DNA of 9,118 nt from Bacillota bacterium. Lineage in GTDB: Bacteria > Bacillota > Dethiobacteria > Dethiobacterales > Dethiobacteraceae. Every line of letters begins with the position of its first letter. Position 1 is the stretch's first letter. Below are positions 1 to 5,911 of this stretch, piece after piece. Under the pieces are notes generated by a model that had not been told where the DNA came from, searched no databases, and saw nothing but the letters and a program-made list of their open reading frames with translations. The translations under genes and the position numbers were made by a program. Location of the stretch: positions 1-9,118 of the forward strand of contig QLUI01000050.1 of assembly GCA_018725345.1 (NCBI GenBank), written 5' to 3'.

Positions 1-29
1 CGGTTCACCCCCACATGCGTGGGGAATAC
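1..29 (-). CRISPR. Leader-proximal type I-E CRISPR repeat (array continues off the left edge)
   Basis: On the minus strand this 29-base unit begins GTATT and ends with the octamer GTGAACCG. Between them is a hairpin with perfect 6-bp arms, CCCCAC and GTGGGG (plus-strand positions 9-14 and 19-24), around a GCAT loop. This layout of 5 + 6 + 4 + 6 + 8 bases is the classic I-E repeat. Cas6e is expected to cut at the 3' base of the stem, leaving GUGAACCG as the crRNA 5' handle. The repeat orientation matches the cas operon, and only 41 bp separate it from the cas2 stop, too little for a spacer plus another repeat. It is therefore the first, leader-side repeat. Only one copy is visible, so the call rests on repeat structure and the adjacent cas genes, not on repetition. 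Confidence 0.9.
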
Positions 30-70
30 CCTAGAAAGTGCTATCTATCCCAGATCGGCCCCCTATCTGA
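30..70 (-). promoter_or_regulatory. CRISPR leader (very short non-coding part)
   Basis: These 41 bases lie between the cas2 stop codon and the first repeat, where the leader that directs spacer integration and array transcription must sit. The plus strand shows the hexamer CTATCT twice (41-46 and 63-68), offset by 22 bp, about two helical turns. It also shows a 5-bp inverted repeat, CAGAT (51-55) and ATCTG (65-69). I see no good IHF-type site and no convincing -10/-35 pair. Because it is so short, functional leader sequence probably reaches into the 3' end of cas2, which encodes a tail longer than that of E. coli Cas2. The position is certain; the function of individual motifs is inference. 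Confidence 0.65.
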
Positions 71-391
71 TTACTCCCCTTTAGTGTCAGCGGACTCTGC
101 AGATTCCCTGCCGCGCCGGGAGACCCGGATGAGCGCCAGGCCCTCAATGTCCATAAATTGGCGGTCGCTTACCCCAAACTGTCGGTATGAGAAGCCCTGG
201 GGGTTTTTATCCGACCATACCTGAAACACCGTCCCTTTTCCTTTGGTGGTCTTCAGTGACCTTTCCCAGAGCTCATCTCGCACCCGCGCGCTCGGGTTCC
301 CAAGGAATACCCCAGTCCTCGGCTCCAACAGCCAGCGTGATAATGCGCCCCTCAAACTCCTCGGCACTCTCTCCAAGATCATCACCAGCAT
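71..391 (-). CDS. cas2: CRISPR-associated endonuclease/integrase subunit Cas2, type I-E
   Basis: A protein of 106 residues. It opens MLVMILERVPRSLRG and continues with RWLLEPRTGVFLG, the hallmark N-terminus of the I-E (CT1978-like) Cas2 family, and contains FQVWSDKNPQGFSYRQFG. In the family, a Cas2 dimer bridges two Cas1 dimers to form the spacer integrase. The role is mainly structural; in E. coli Cas2 nuclease activity is not needed for acquisition. The C-terminal tail after about residue 92 (rich in R, S, E, A and D) extends past the 94-residue E. coli protein. The ATG at 391 is chosen because GGAGGTG lies 5 nt upstream, inside cas1, and the family N-terminus starts right there. This makes the first 119 bp overlap the cas1 3' end in another frame, which suggests translational coupling. 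It is the last gene before the array. Confidence 0.95.
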   Translation of the reverse strand: MLVMILERVPRSLRGALSRWLLEPRTGVFLGNPSARVRDELWERSLKTTKGKGTVFQVWSDKNPQGFSYRQFGVSDRQFMDIEGLALIRVSRRGRESAESADTKGE

Positions 392-1202
392 TCAGCACCT
401 CCGCGATGTCCGGCAGCAGTCGCTCCATTAGCCTGAATTGGTGGAAGGCCTTACGGCATTCCATTCGCACCGCCCGTTCCAGTTCGGCCGGTTCCTGGGA
501 TGTAATTCGAAAGGCAATTGGGATGGTAAGTCCCGTTTTGTACAGGTCTGCTATATCATAGACAAAGCTGAGCATCTTCCCAGTATGAATGAACCCAAGT
601 GCCGCGGAATAGCCAGCGGAGAGGATAGCGGCATGGCAAATACCATAGAGGCAAGCGTTTGCTGCCGAAAGGGCACGGTTGATTGGATCTGCGGCGCTCC
701 AATTATTCTGGTCATATCTGCGACCCCTCCATTCCACATCGTACCTTTTCGCTGCATCGGCGTATGCCTTCCTCACCCTGATGCCCTCCATACCGCGTAT
801 ACTCTCCAGGCTAGTAGTCTCCGGGATTGCCTCCTTGAAGCGAAAGCGGTACATCCTGGAGGCCACCTCCAGCCGAGAGCGCTCATTGCTGACGAGCCTC
901 GCCTGGCGGATGAGGCGTCTGGAACTGTAGGAGCCGCCGATGCTCGCCGCATAGAGCCTCACCCCTTCCTGCCCGGTCCAGGCAAGAAGACAGTTATTAC
1001 GAGAAAGCGATTTTACCGCCTCATGGGTTACCGTAGAACCAGGACCGAGCATCACCACTGCCAACTGGTCTATGGGGATGGGCACCACGCTATCATCCTG
1101 GTGGAAGCCAAGTCCATCGGCATCCACATCCAACCGTCCCATCTCCAGATAAAGGTAGCTCCAGCGGTCACTAAAGCGCGGCAGTTCGTAGAGCGTGCGC
1201 AT
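273..1202 (-). CDS. cas1: CRISPR-associated integrase Cas1, type I-E
   Basis: A protein of 309 residues, close to the 305 of E. coli Cas1. The metal-binding active site is intact: E139 in RGMEG, H206 in GFIHTG, and D216 and D219 in FVYDIADLYK. Other family segments are LGPGSTVTHEAV (52-63) and YGICHAAILSAGYSAALGF (186-204). With Cas2 it catalyses the two transesterification steps that insert a protospacer at the leader-repeat junction. The ATG at 1202 follows the cas6e TGA by one base and has AGGGAG 7 nt upstream. The last roughly 38 residues are encoded in DNA that also encodes the Cas2 N-terminus in a different frame. The tail (EFEGRIITLAVGAEDWGIPW and so on) could be a genuine conserved extension or read-through into cas2 after loss of an earlier stop. 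No cas4 or reverse-transcriptase fusion is present. Confidence 0.96.
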   Translation of the reverse strand: MRTLYELPRFSDRWSYLYLEMGRLDVDADGLGFHQDDSVVPIPIDQLAVVMLGPGSTVTHEAVKSLSRNNCLLAWTGQEGVRLYAASIGGSYSSRRLIRQARLVSNERSRLEVASRMYRFRFKEAIPETTSLESIRGMEGIRVRKAYADAAKRYDVEWRGRRYDQNNWSAADPINRALSAANACLYGICHAAILSAGYSAALGFIHTGKMLSFVYDIADLYKTGLTIPIAFRITSQEPAELERAVRMECRKAFHQFRLMERLLPDIAEVLNAGDDLGESAEEFEGRIITLAVGAEDWGIPWEPERAGAR

Positions 1203-1203
1203 G

Positions 1204-1827
1204 TCACAACTCCCTTATTGGTGCAACCGAGAGTAAACCGAAGCCGAGTCCCTTGCCGGAACCGACGCCCTTCTCAATGGTAGCAAGAAAAGCATCAGGT
1301 TGCTCTACCCGAAGCACTCCTTCGAAGCGAACTGAGAGTAAACTCAGTATGGTGACGCCCGACTCCCGCTTGTTATCTTTTAGCATTCCCTCCGGGATAA
1401 CGGTGTATGAGAGCACCGAGAATCCACCGTTCTCCCCTTTTCTCCTTAGCCAGGCACTTTGCTCTTCTTCACGAAGCAATCCCAGTCTCTTGCCATCTCG
1501 CTTGACGGTAGGGTTGGCCCGCAGGCGAAAGTAAAGTGCCTGGCCCTGACGGAATGCTGGGGCAAAGGCCTTATATTCAGCGGGTTGGTTGAGGCAGTTT
1601 ATCAGCAACTCTGCCCTGGACCAACCTGGCTCCTTTTCCGACTGTACCAGAAGTGAGAGTATCCCGTTGCGGTTATCTTCATCCAGGCGATAGAGTACCC
1701 TGCCTGGGCCGCCATCAGTGGCATCGGGAAAGGCACGAGCTACGGCCTTATGCAGGCCGTACGGGCTAGCCATCAGCTTACGTGCTTCTCGTAAACGCGG
1801 GTTCAGTATCAGCTTAGATAGATACAT
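1204..1827 (-). CDS. cas6e: pre-crRNA endoribonuclease Cas6e (CasE/Cse3)
   Basis: A protein of 207 residues starting MYLSKLIL, the usual CasE opening. It has two ferredoxin-like halves, the segment ALYFRLRANP (97-106), and a C-terminal glycine-rich loop GVGSGKGLGFGLLS (187-200). Y23 and H26 sit exactly where the Thermus Cse3 catalytic Tyr and His lie. By family knowledge it binds the repeat hairpin, cuts at the stem base without metal, and stays on the crRNA 3' end as the Cascade head. Its presumed substrate is the repeat at 1-29. The ATG at 1827 has GGAGGAG 7 nt upstream, within the end of cas5. The first 14 bp overlap the cas5 3' end, so the two are probably translationally coupled. Confidence 0.96.
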   Translation of the reverse strand: MYLSKLILNPRLREARKLMASPYGLHKAVARAFPDATDGGPGRVLYRLDEDNRNGILSLLVQSEKEPGWSRAELLINCLNQPAEYKAFAPAFRQGQALYFRLRANPTVKRDGKRLGLLREEEQSAWLRRKGENGGFSVLSYTVIPEGMLKDNKRESGVTILSLLSVRFEGVLRVEQPDAFLATIEKGVGSGKGLGFGLLSVAPIREL

Positions 1828-2497
1828 AGCACTGCTCCTCCCGAACCACGAGCATTGAGATGTCTACCCAGCTCGTCTTCATATACCGTAGCTCAAAATT
1901 CCTTTGCTGAAACGATGTTATATTGTCTTGTTTGATTCGATCGCCTTGACCATAGGGAACTTCTATTTCCAATCTCAGGGACGGTTCATGGCGGTGTTCT
2001 CCGCGTCTCAGCGTGAGCGGATAGGTATGCAGCGCCGTTTCCATGTCCTGATCCGGCTGAAGTCCATCGGGTAGCCGTACCGGACAACCGGGCACAAACG
2101 ATTTTCGGCCAAGATAGAGCGGCCATACTGGATTAGCTAATGCCCGGTCAATTTGCTCCAGCAGCGTTAACTCACCCTCAAGCCCCACCAGAAAATCGGC
2201 ATCGGACAGGTAATAGCGGGTGGATACCACCGTACGCCTTTTAGAACTGTCTGCGGTAATGACATTTTCTGCCGTGTGGTAGTCGCTAGCCATCACACCC
2301 TCCCGGTCAGCCCGCACCCCCATACGAAGTTGCGAGAGATCATCTATCGGATCACTGCGTTTTCGTCCCAGGGCAGCACAAACCAGCCCTATCACACCAC
2401 TCTTGGAGGGTTCAAGGTCTGTATCCCGTGTCGTATAGCGGCTACGCGTTCCCCACGATTGCATTGGGCCGGCAAGCCTTAACAGCAGCACGCTCAT
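1814..2497 (-). CDS. cas5e: Cascade subunit Cas5e (CasD)
   Basis: A protein of 227 residues, similar in size to E. coli CasD. It opens SVLLLRLAGPMQSWGTRSRY, the family signature, followed by PSKSGVIGLVCAALG (30-44), SDYHTAENV, YYLSDADFLVGLEG and PVWPLYLGRKSFVPG. It is a RAMP-fold protein that caps the 5' handle of the crRNA and contacts Cse1 and the first Cas7 at the tail end of Cascade. In I-E it has no processing activity, because Cas6e does that job. The ATG at 2497 has GGAGGT 6 nt upstream and lies 13 bp after the cas7 stop. The 3' end overlaps cas6e by 14 bp. No damage is visible. Confidence 0.96.
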   Translation of the reverse strand: MSVLLLRLAGPMQSWGTRSRYTTRDTDLEPSKSGVIGLVCAALGRKRSDPIDDLSQLRMGVRADREGVMASDYHTAENVITADSSKRRTVVSTRYYLSDADFLVGLEGELTLLEQIDRALANPVWPLYLGRKSFVPGCPVRLPDGLQPDQDMETALHTYPLTLRRGEHRHEPSLRLEIEVPYGQGDRIKQDNITSFQQRNFELRYMKTSWVDISMLVVREEQCYVSI

Positions 2498-2510
2498 AGA
2501 GCTACCTCCA

Positions 2511-3647
2511 TCACTTAGAATTTACTGCCTGTATAACTTTGTCAACCAGCCCATCAAGAGAGTCCACCTTATCCGTGGTCAGCGCTTTTAGGTTAGCATC
2601 TCTGAGCTGGCAGATAGCTCGGGCTTGAATGCCATTCTCCCCATAAAGCTTTGCCAGTCTCTCCCAATAGTCAACTAAGGCCTCTATAGAAGCAGTTATC
2701 AGGTCCTTGTCGCGGGAGGGACGCACCGGCTTGACGAAGGCGTTGGCCAGGGATGCCGGGGCACCGTTAGCCCGCACCACGGCGAAGATGGCTTCAGGCA
2801 GGTTCTGAGCCGCCATGGACGTTTGCTTACCCGTTGGAATAGCTACCACTGCAGCGCGGATGAAGGCCTCAACAGCACGCGTTGTCAGTTCCCAGTCCCT
2901 GTCCAGGTTTTCATCGAGCCGATCAATATCCACCAGGGTATAGCGATAGAAACAGGAGGAGTTGTAGCCCACTACACCTATCATGCCGGCACCGGGTTCC
3001 TCTTTAGGCTGCAAATCGTCCATGGCGGTATAGTAATCCAACTCCATAGCTACCCGGTTGGTTGAAATGGCATGAGCCACCTGGCAGGCGGCGTCAATAT
3101 TATAGCCCGGATTCTCCGCTAACATCCGTCCAAAAAGGGCAATATCTGGTGAATGAGGCTTTGTCTTTTCAAATCCCCTCATGACTTTCTCGCATGTGGT
3201 GGCAAGGGCATCACCTTTGTCTTTCCCTGCATCCTTGCGTGCAGCCCTGGTGAGGTTATCCCATTCCTGCACGATTAGATTCCGCATACGTTCTACCTCA
3301 TCCTTACCGACAAAGAGAAGCACCTTGGTCTTTTCAGGATTCTTACTATCAAAAGCGCTGAGGCGAGTAATGATGCCGGTTACTATGGCATCGGTCTCGG
3401 GGGCATCTTGCTTGTCTGATGGCAGGGCTTTCTTCAGTTGACCAGCAATAAGTTTGGTTCGCTTACCCAATTCCTGATTTAATGTATCGCGAAAGATGGG
3501 TTCCTCTCTTATGGCGCGTTTCAAGCACTGCGATGAAATACGGGCGCGGCGCTCGCCGCCGAATTCGCAGTCCTTGGGGGTATTGGTATCGTCCCGGTTC
3601 AAGCACGATGGTGGAAAGTTCTGTATAATGTGCAGTTCAACCTTCAT
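2511..3647 (-). CDS. cas7e: Cascade backbone subunit Cas7e (CasC/Cse4)
   Basis: A protein of 378 residues. The N-terminus carries HIIQNFPPSCLNRDDTNTPK, then FGGERRARISSQCLKRAIR, the most conserved part of the CasC family. Later come ALFGRMLAENPGYNIDAACQ, STNRVAMELDYYTAMDDL (the thumb/palm region) and a glycine-containing stretch GAGMIGVVGYNSSCFYRY. Six copies are expected to coat the crRNA spacer and form the curved Cascade backbone, gripping RNA at regular intervals. The ATG at 3647 has AAGGAGA 7 nt upstream. It is the only cas gene here with a long upstream gap (148 bp after cse2). In family terms Cas7 is needed in the highest copy number, so separate control would make sense, but that is inference. 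Confidence 0.96.
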   Translation of the reverse strand: MKVELHIIQNFPPSCLNRDDTNTPKDCEFGGERRARISSQCLKRAIREEPIFRDTLNQELGKRTKLIAGQLKKALPSDKQDAPETDAIVTGIITRLSAFDSKNPEKTKVLLFVGKDEVERMRNLIVQEWDNLTRAARKDAGKDKGDALATTCEKVMRGFEKTKPHSPDIALFGRMLAENPGYNIDAACQVAHAISTNRVAMELDYYTAMDDLQPKEEPGAGMIGVVGYNSSCFYRYTLVDIDRLDENLDRDWELTTRAVEAFIRAAVVAIPTGKQTSMAAQNLPEAIFAVVRANGAPASLANAFVKPVRPSRDKDLITASIEALVDYWERLAKLYGENGIQARAICQLRDANLKALTTDKVDSLDGLVDKVIQAVNSK

Positions 3648-3795
3648 TATTTAATCTCCTTTATTTCCCGAGTGGGTTTAATTTTACCTCAGATTTGAGC
3701 CCCGATTTAACTTTGGCATTCCCGAAAGCTCTCACCCCCAATCTGTCCTGAACTTTCTAGCTTCAATTCTGGTTTCGAAATCCCTAAAACCACTT
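3648..3795 (-). other. Long intergenic spacer between cse2 and cas7
   Basis: This 148-bp stretch is A+T richer than its neighbours and is the only sizeable gap in the cas operon. I find no long ORF in it. The longest minus-strand candidate opens at a GTG 13 nt beyond a Shine-Dalgarno-like run and is only 28 codons. It contains TTTCGAAA, a weak hairpin with arms GGTTTT and GAAACC, and TCGGGAA twice. No strong -35/-10 pair is seen; TAAAAT with a poor TTAAAT 18 bp upstream is the best candidate. An SD-like AAGGAGGTG lies just upstream, at the end of cse2, with no gene start behind it. It could be a cas7 5' UTR, a processing site or inserted DNA. Confidence 0.5.
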
Positions 3796-4344
3796 CTATT
3801 GATGAACACCTCCTTCCTCTATGTTTTCAGTAACTGCGGATTGCCGCCAGAAGGCGCGTGCCCAGTCTCGCTGAACACGGCGATCCTCCCGCTCCCAGGC
3901 GAGGTAGTCCTTGAGCAGTTGACGCCAGTCAAGTGGAACCTCTTTGGATTTGAGCAGGCTGACTGCCTGACGCAGGTAGCCCGGCAGGTCTTCCTGCCGG
4001 GAGTTAAGCAGGGCAGTAAAGCGACCCTCCAGAGCTTCGGGTATCTTTTTTGCGCCTTGATCCTGCTGAACCTGTCTGGCCAAACTGGCAAATGAGTTTC
4101 CGAGATTGCCACTGCCGCCTGGCTGTGGGTGCCAGGCAAAGAGCGCGGCTACCACATAACAAGCGTCCTCACGCCATCGGGATAAACCGGAGGTCCAGGG
4201 CACGATGTAGCGGTACATCTCGGGGGTGGTGCCGGGGGGTTTACCCAGTCCGCGGCGCAGCACCGCCAGTGCCCCGCGGCTCTTGCTCCTTTCTAGTTCT
4301 TCCAGGAAGCTAATGAAATGGTCTATCCAGTTTGCTTCAGTCAT
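3796..4344 (-). CDS. cse2: Cascade small subunit Cse2 (CasB, Cas11e)
   Basis: A protein of 182 residues, somewhat longer than the 160 of E. coli CasB, and predicted all-helical. Family segments are KSRGALAVLRRGLGKPPG (about 21-38), the aromatic and proline patch YRYIVPW, ALEGRFTALLNSRQEDLPGYLRQAV and LDWRQLLKDYLAWE, ending with RDWARAFWRQ. Two copies are expected to form the belly of Cascade, stabilising the crRNA-target hybrid and the displaced strand. The ATG at 4344 overlaps the last 8 bp of cse1 and has AAGGAG 7 nt upstream, a typical coupled start. The extreme 3' end encodes EEGGVHQ and contains AAGGAGGTG, which looks like a ribosome binding site but is followed by the 148-bp gap instead of a start codon. 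Confidence 0.93.
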   Translation of the reverse strand: MTEANWIDHFISFLEELERSKSRGALAVLRRGLGKPPGTTPEMYRYIVPWTSGLSRWREDACYVVAALFAWHPQPGGSGNLGNSFASLARQVQQDQGAKKIPEALEGRFTALLNSRQEDLPGYLRQAVSLLKSKEVPLDWRQLLKDYLAWEREDRRVQRDWARAFWRQSAVTENIEEGGVHQ

Positions 4345-5908
4345 TATTCATCTCCTTCGGCAGGACTTTATTCAATCGCGCACCTAAAGCACCACGAGCC
4401 GCAACCAGTGCCTTTAGGGTGCGTGCTGAGTGGTCCAGCCCCCTGGTGCCTTTCTGAAACGCCTGCCAGGCTGTCTGCCACAGAAGGTTCACCCATTTGT
4501 CAAGAGCCGTGTTCGAGTCATCGGGTATCTCCTTCATAATGCCATAAAAAGGCTGTTCCAGCTGGGACCAGAAAATACTGGTTACTCCCAGATGTTTAGC
4601 TATATTCCTGGGAGAGTCTTTATCATCCGCAAGACCCCTGGCCAGCACCCACGTAGCCGTAGAGAGCGCCTTGTCGGTGTCTTCAGCGTATTTAAGACAC
4701 TCCGATAGGTCATCCAGGTACTGCTTGTTGTCAAAATAAGCCATTGGCAGGGGCAGGTGCTCGTGCCGCCAGAAATGGATTTTCGCTCGGCTCGTGGAGA
4801 GGCCAAGAACTGACAACTGATATGTGGCTGACCACGGAATGATTTCATTATCAGCCAAATCATTTAACCAATCCACTATCTTTGGTCGAGCCTGTTTACC
4901 CTCAAGGGATTGAAAGAGTGACAGGCTGTCGCGCCAGAGGGCCTTGTTTTCCTGGAAGGCAATGGCAGGCCAGGGGTCTTCTTTTGGCTTGGCTTGTTCA
5001 TTCTTCGTGAATGCTATCATCGTTTCCTTCCCCAGTCGGTGATACCCATCCGGGAACTGGTTGCCCTTCATGATCACGACCCGCTTTATCACCGTTCCCC
5101 TTTCGTCCGCCTCCGGCTGGAGTCTGATCCGCCGACTTTGCCAAGTCAGCAAGTCTATGTAGCCATTTGGGCGGCGGTCCTCGGCTATGGTTTGCTCATC
5201 CCGTTCCCAGACGGGCATGTCCTCGCCTTCGGTGTCAAAGGGTTCGCCGTGAAGATTGAGCATCAAGGTTTCAAAGAGATTTGCCCCCCGCACGAGGGTT
5301 ACTGCGCCCTTGACCACTGGGGCGTTGTCCGCCGACTTGTAGCGTTTGGGGTCCTGCCCTTTCTCCAGAGTAAGAAGGCCTCCAACAGCAAATGATTGGA
5401 AAGCAACCAGCAGGCGAGCGGCTTCAGCAGGAGAAATCGCTTTTGGGCTTGCTTCAGTTGTATGGTCAAATAAGGTCGCATTGTCACCAGATGCCAATTC
5501 ATGGACAAGATTGGCAATAGGTTTCTGGTAGGAGTCTACCTTGCCTGTCTTAGGGTCTTGGTATGAAAGGGGCAGCGTCGCAGACTGATAGAAAGGATGT
5601 GCAGGATCAAAAAGGTTGAAACGATTTTTGCCGTTCCATATCCTGAAGTATTCATCCAGAGGCAGCGGGTCAAAATGCCCGGCCCGCCAGAGCTTTTGCC
5701 AGTCAGCCACAGACCGTGGCCCGAATACCCGGTGCAAAATGGCCAGGAGTAACCTGTGGAGCGAAGCTGTGACCAGGGGTGAAGCATCATGAAGCTCACG
5801 CAGGGTGTGGGCCTTGATAATGGCCTCCTGGATTCCCAATTCCTTCCTTTGTCCGTCTGAGGTAATACATGGCAGCCAGTGTTCTTCGATAAGGTTAAAG
5901 CTTGACAT
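4337..5908 (-). CDS. cas8e: Cascade large subunit Cse1 (CasA, Cas8e)
   Basis: A protein of 523 residues; E. coli CasA has 502. It opens SSFNLIEEHWLPC, the family start, then LGIQEAIIKAHTLREL and PLVTASLHRLLLAILHRVFG (44-63). NLFDPAHPFYQ (98-108), ATLFDHTTE (144-152) and GYIDLLTWQSRRIRL (249-263) are further Cse1 signatures. The C-terminal third is helical, matching the four-helix bundle. In the family it recognises the PAM, starts R-loop formation and docks Cas3. The ATG at 5908 lies 3 bp after the cas3 stop, with AAAGGAGA 6 nt upstream (inside the end of cas3). The 3' end overlaps cse2 by 8 bp. No cysteine-rich zinc motif is visible. Intact. Confidence 0.96.
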   Translation of the reverse strand: MSSFNLIEEHWLPCITSDGQRKELGIQEAIIKAHTLRELHDASPLVTASLHRLLLAILHRVFGPRSVADWQKLWRAGHFDPLPLDEYFRIWNGKNRFNLFDPAHPFYQSATLPLSYQDPKTGKVDSYQKPIANLVHELASGDNATLFDHTTEASPKAISPAEAARLLVAFQSFAVGGLLTLEKGQDPKRYKSADNAPVVKGAVTLVRGANLFETLMLNLHGEPFDTEGEDMPVWERDEQTIAEDRRPNGYIDLLTWQSRRIRLQPEADERGTVIKRVVIMKGNQFPDGYHRLGKETMIAFTKNEQAKPKEDPWPAIAFQENKALWRDSLSLFQSLEGKQARPKIVDWLNDLADNEIIPWSATYQLSVLGLSTSRAKIHFWRHEHLPLPMAYFDNKQYLDDLSECLKYAEDTDKALSTATWVLARGLADDKDSPRNIAKHLGVTSIFWSQLEQPFYGIMKEIPDDSNTALDKWVNLLWQTAWQAFQKGTRGLDHSARTLKALVAARGALGARLNKVLPKEMNND

Positions 5909-5911
5909 CGC

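Noticed and set aside
30..70. A spacer followed by a second repeat to the right of 29
   Set aside because: Only 41 bp remain before the cas2 stop and no second hairpin of the repeat type is present.
71..1202. cas4 or other extra adaptation gene
   Set aside because: No cysteine-cluster nuclease frame is present; absence of cas4 is normal for type I-E.
438..1283. 281-codon plus-strand frame
   Set aside because: It lies antisense over cas1, whose active-site residues and SD are clear; its cysteine- and histidine-rich product looks like a reverse-frame shadow.
3690..3787. 28-codon GTG-started minus-strand frame in the cse2-cas7 gap
   Set aside because: It is 13 nt from the SD-like AAGGAGGTG, too far for a normal start, and has no recognisable content.
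4994..5395. 133-codon plus-strand frame
   Set aside because: It is fully antisense to conserved Cse1 coding sequence and shows no family pattern or ribosome binding site I could see.
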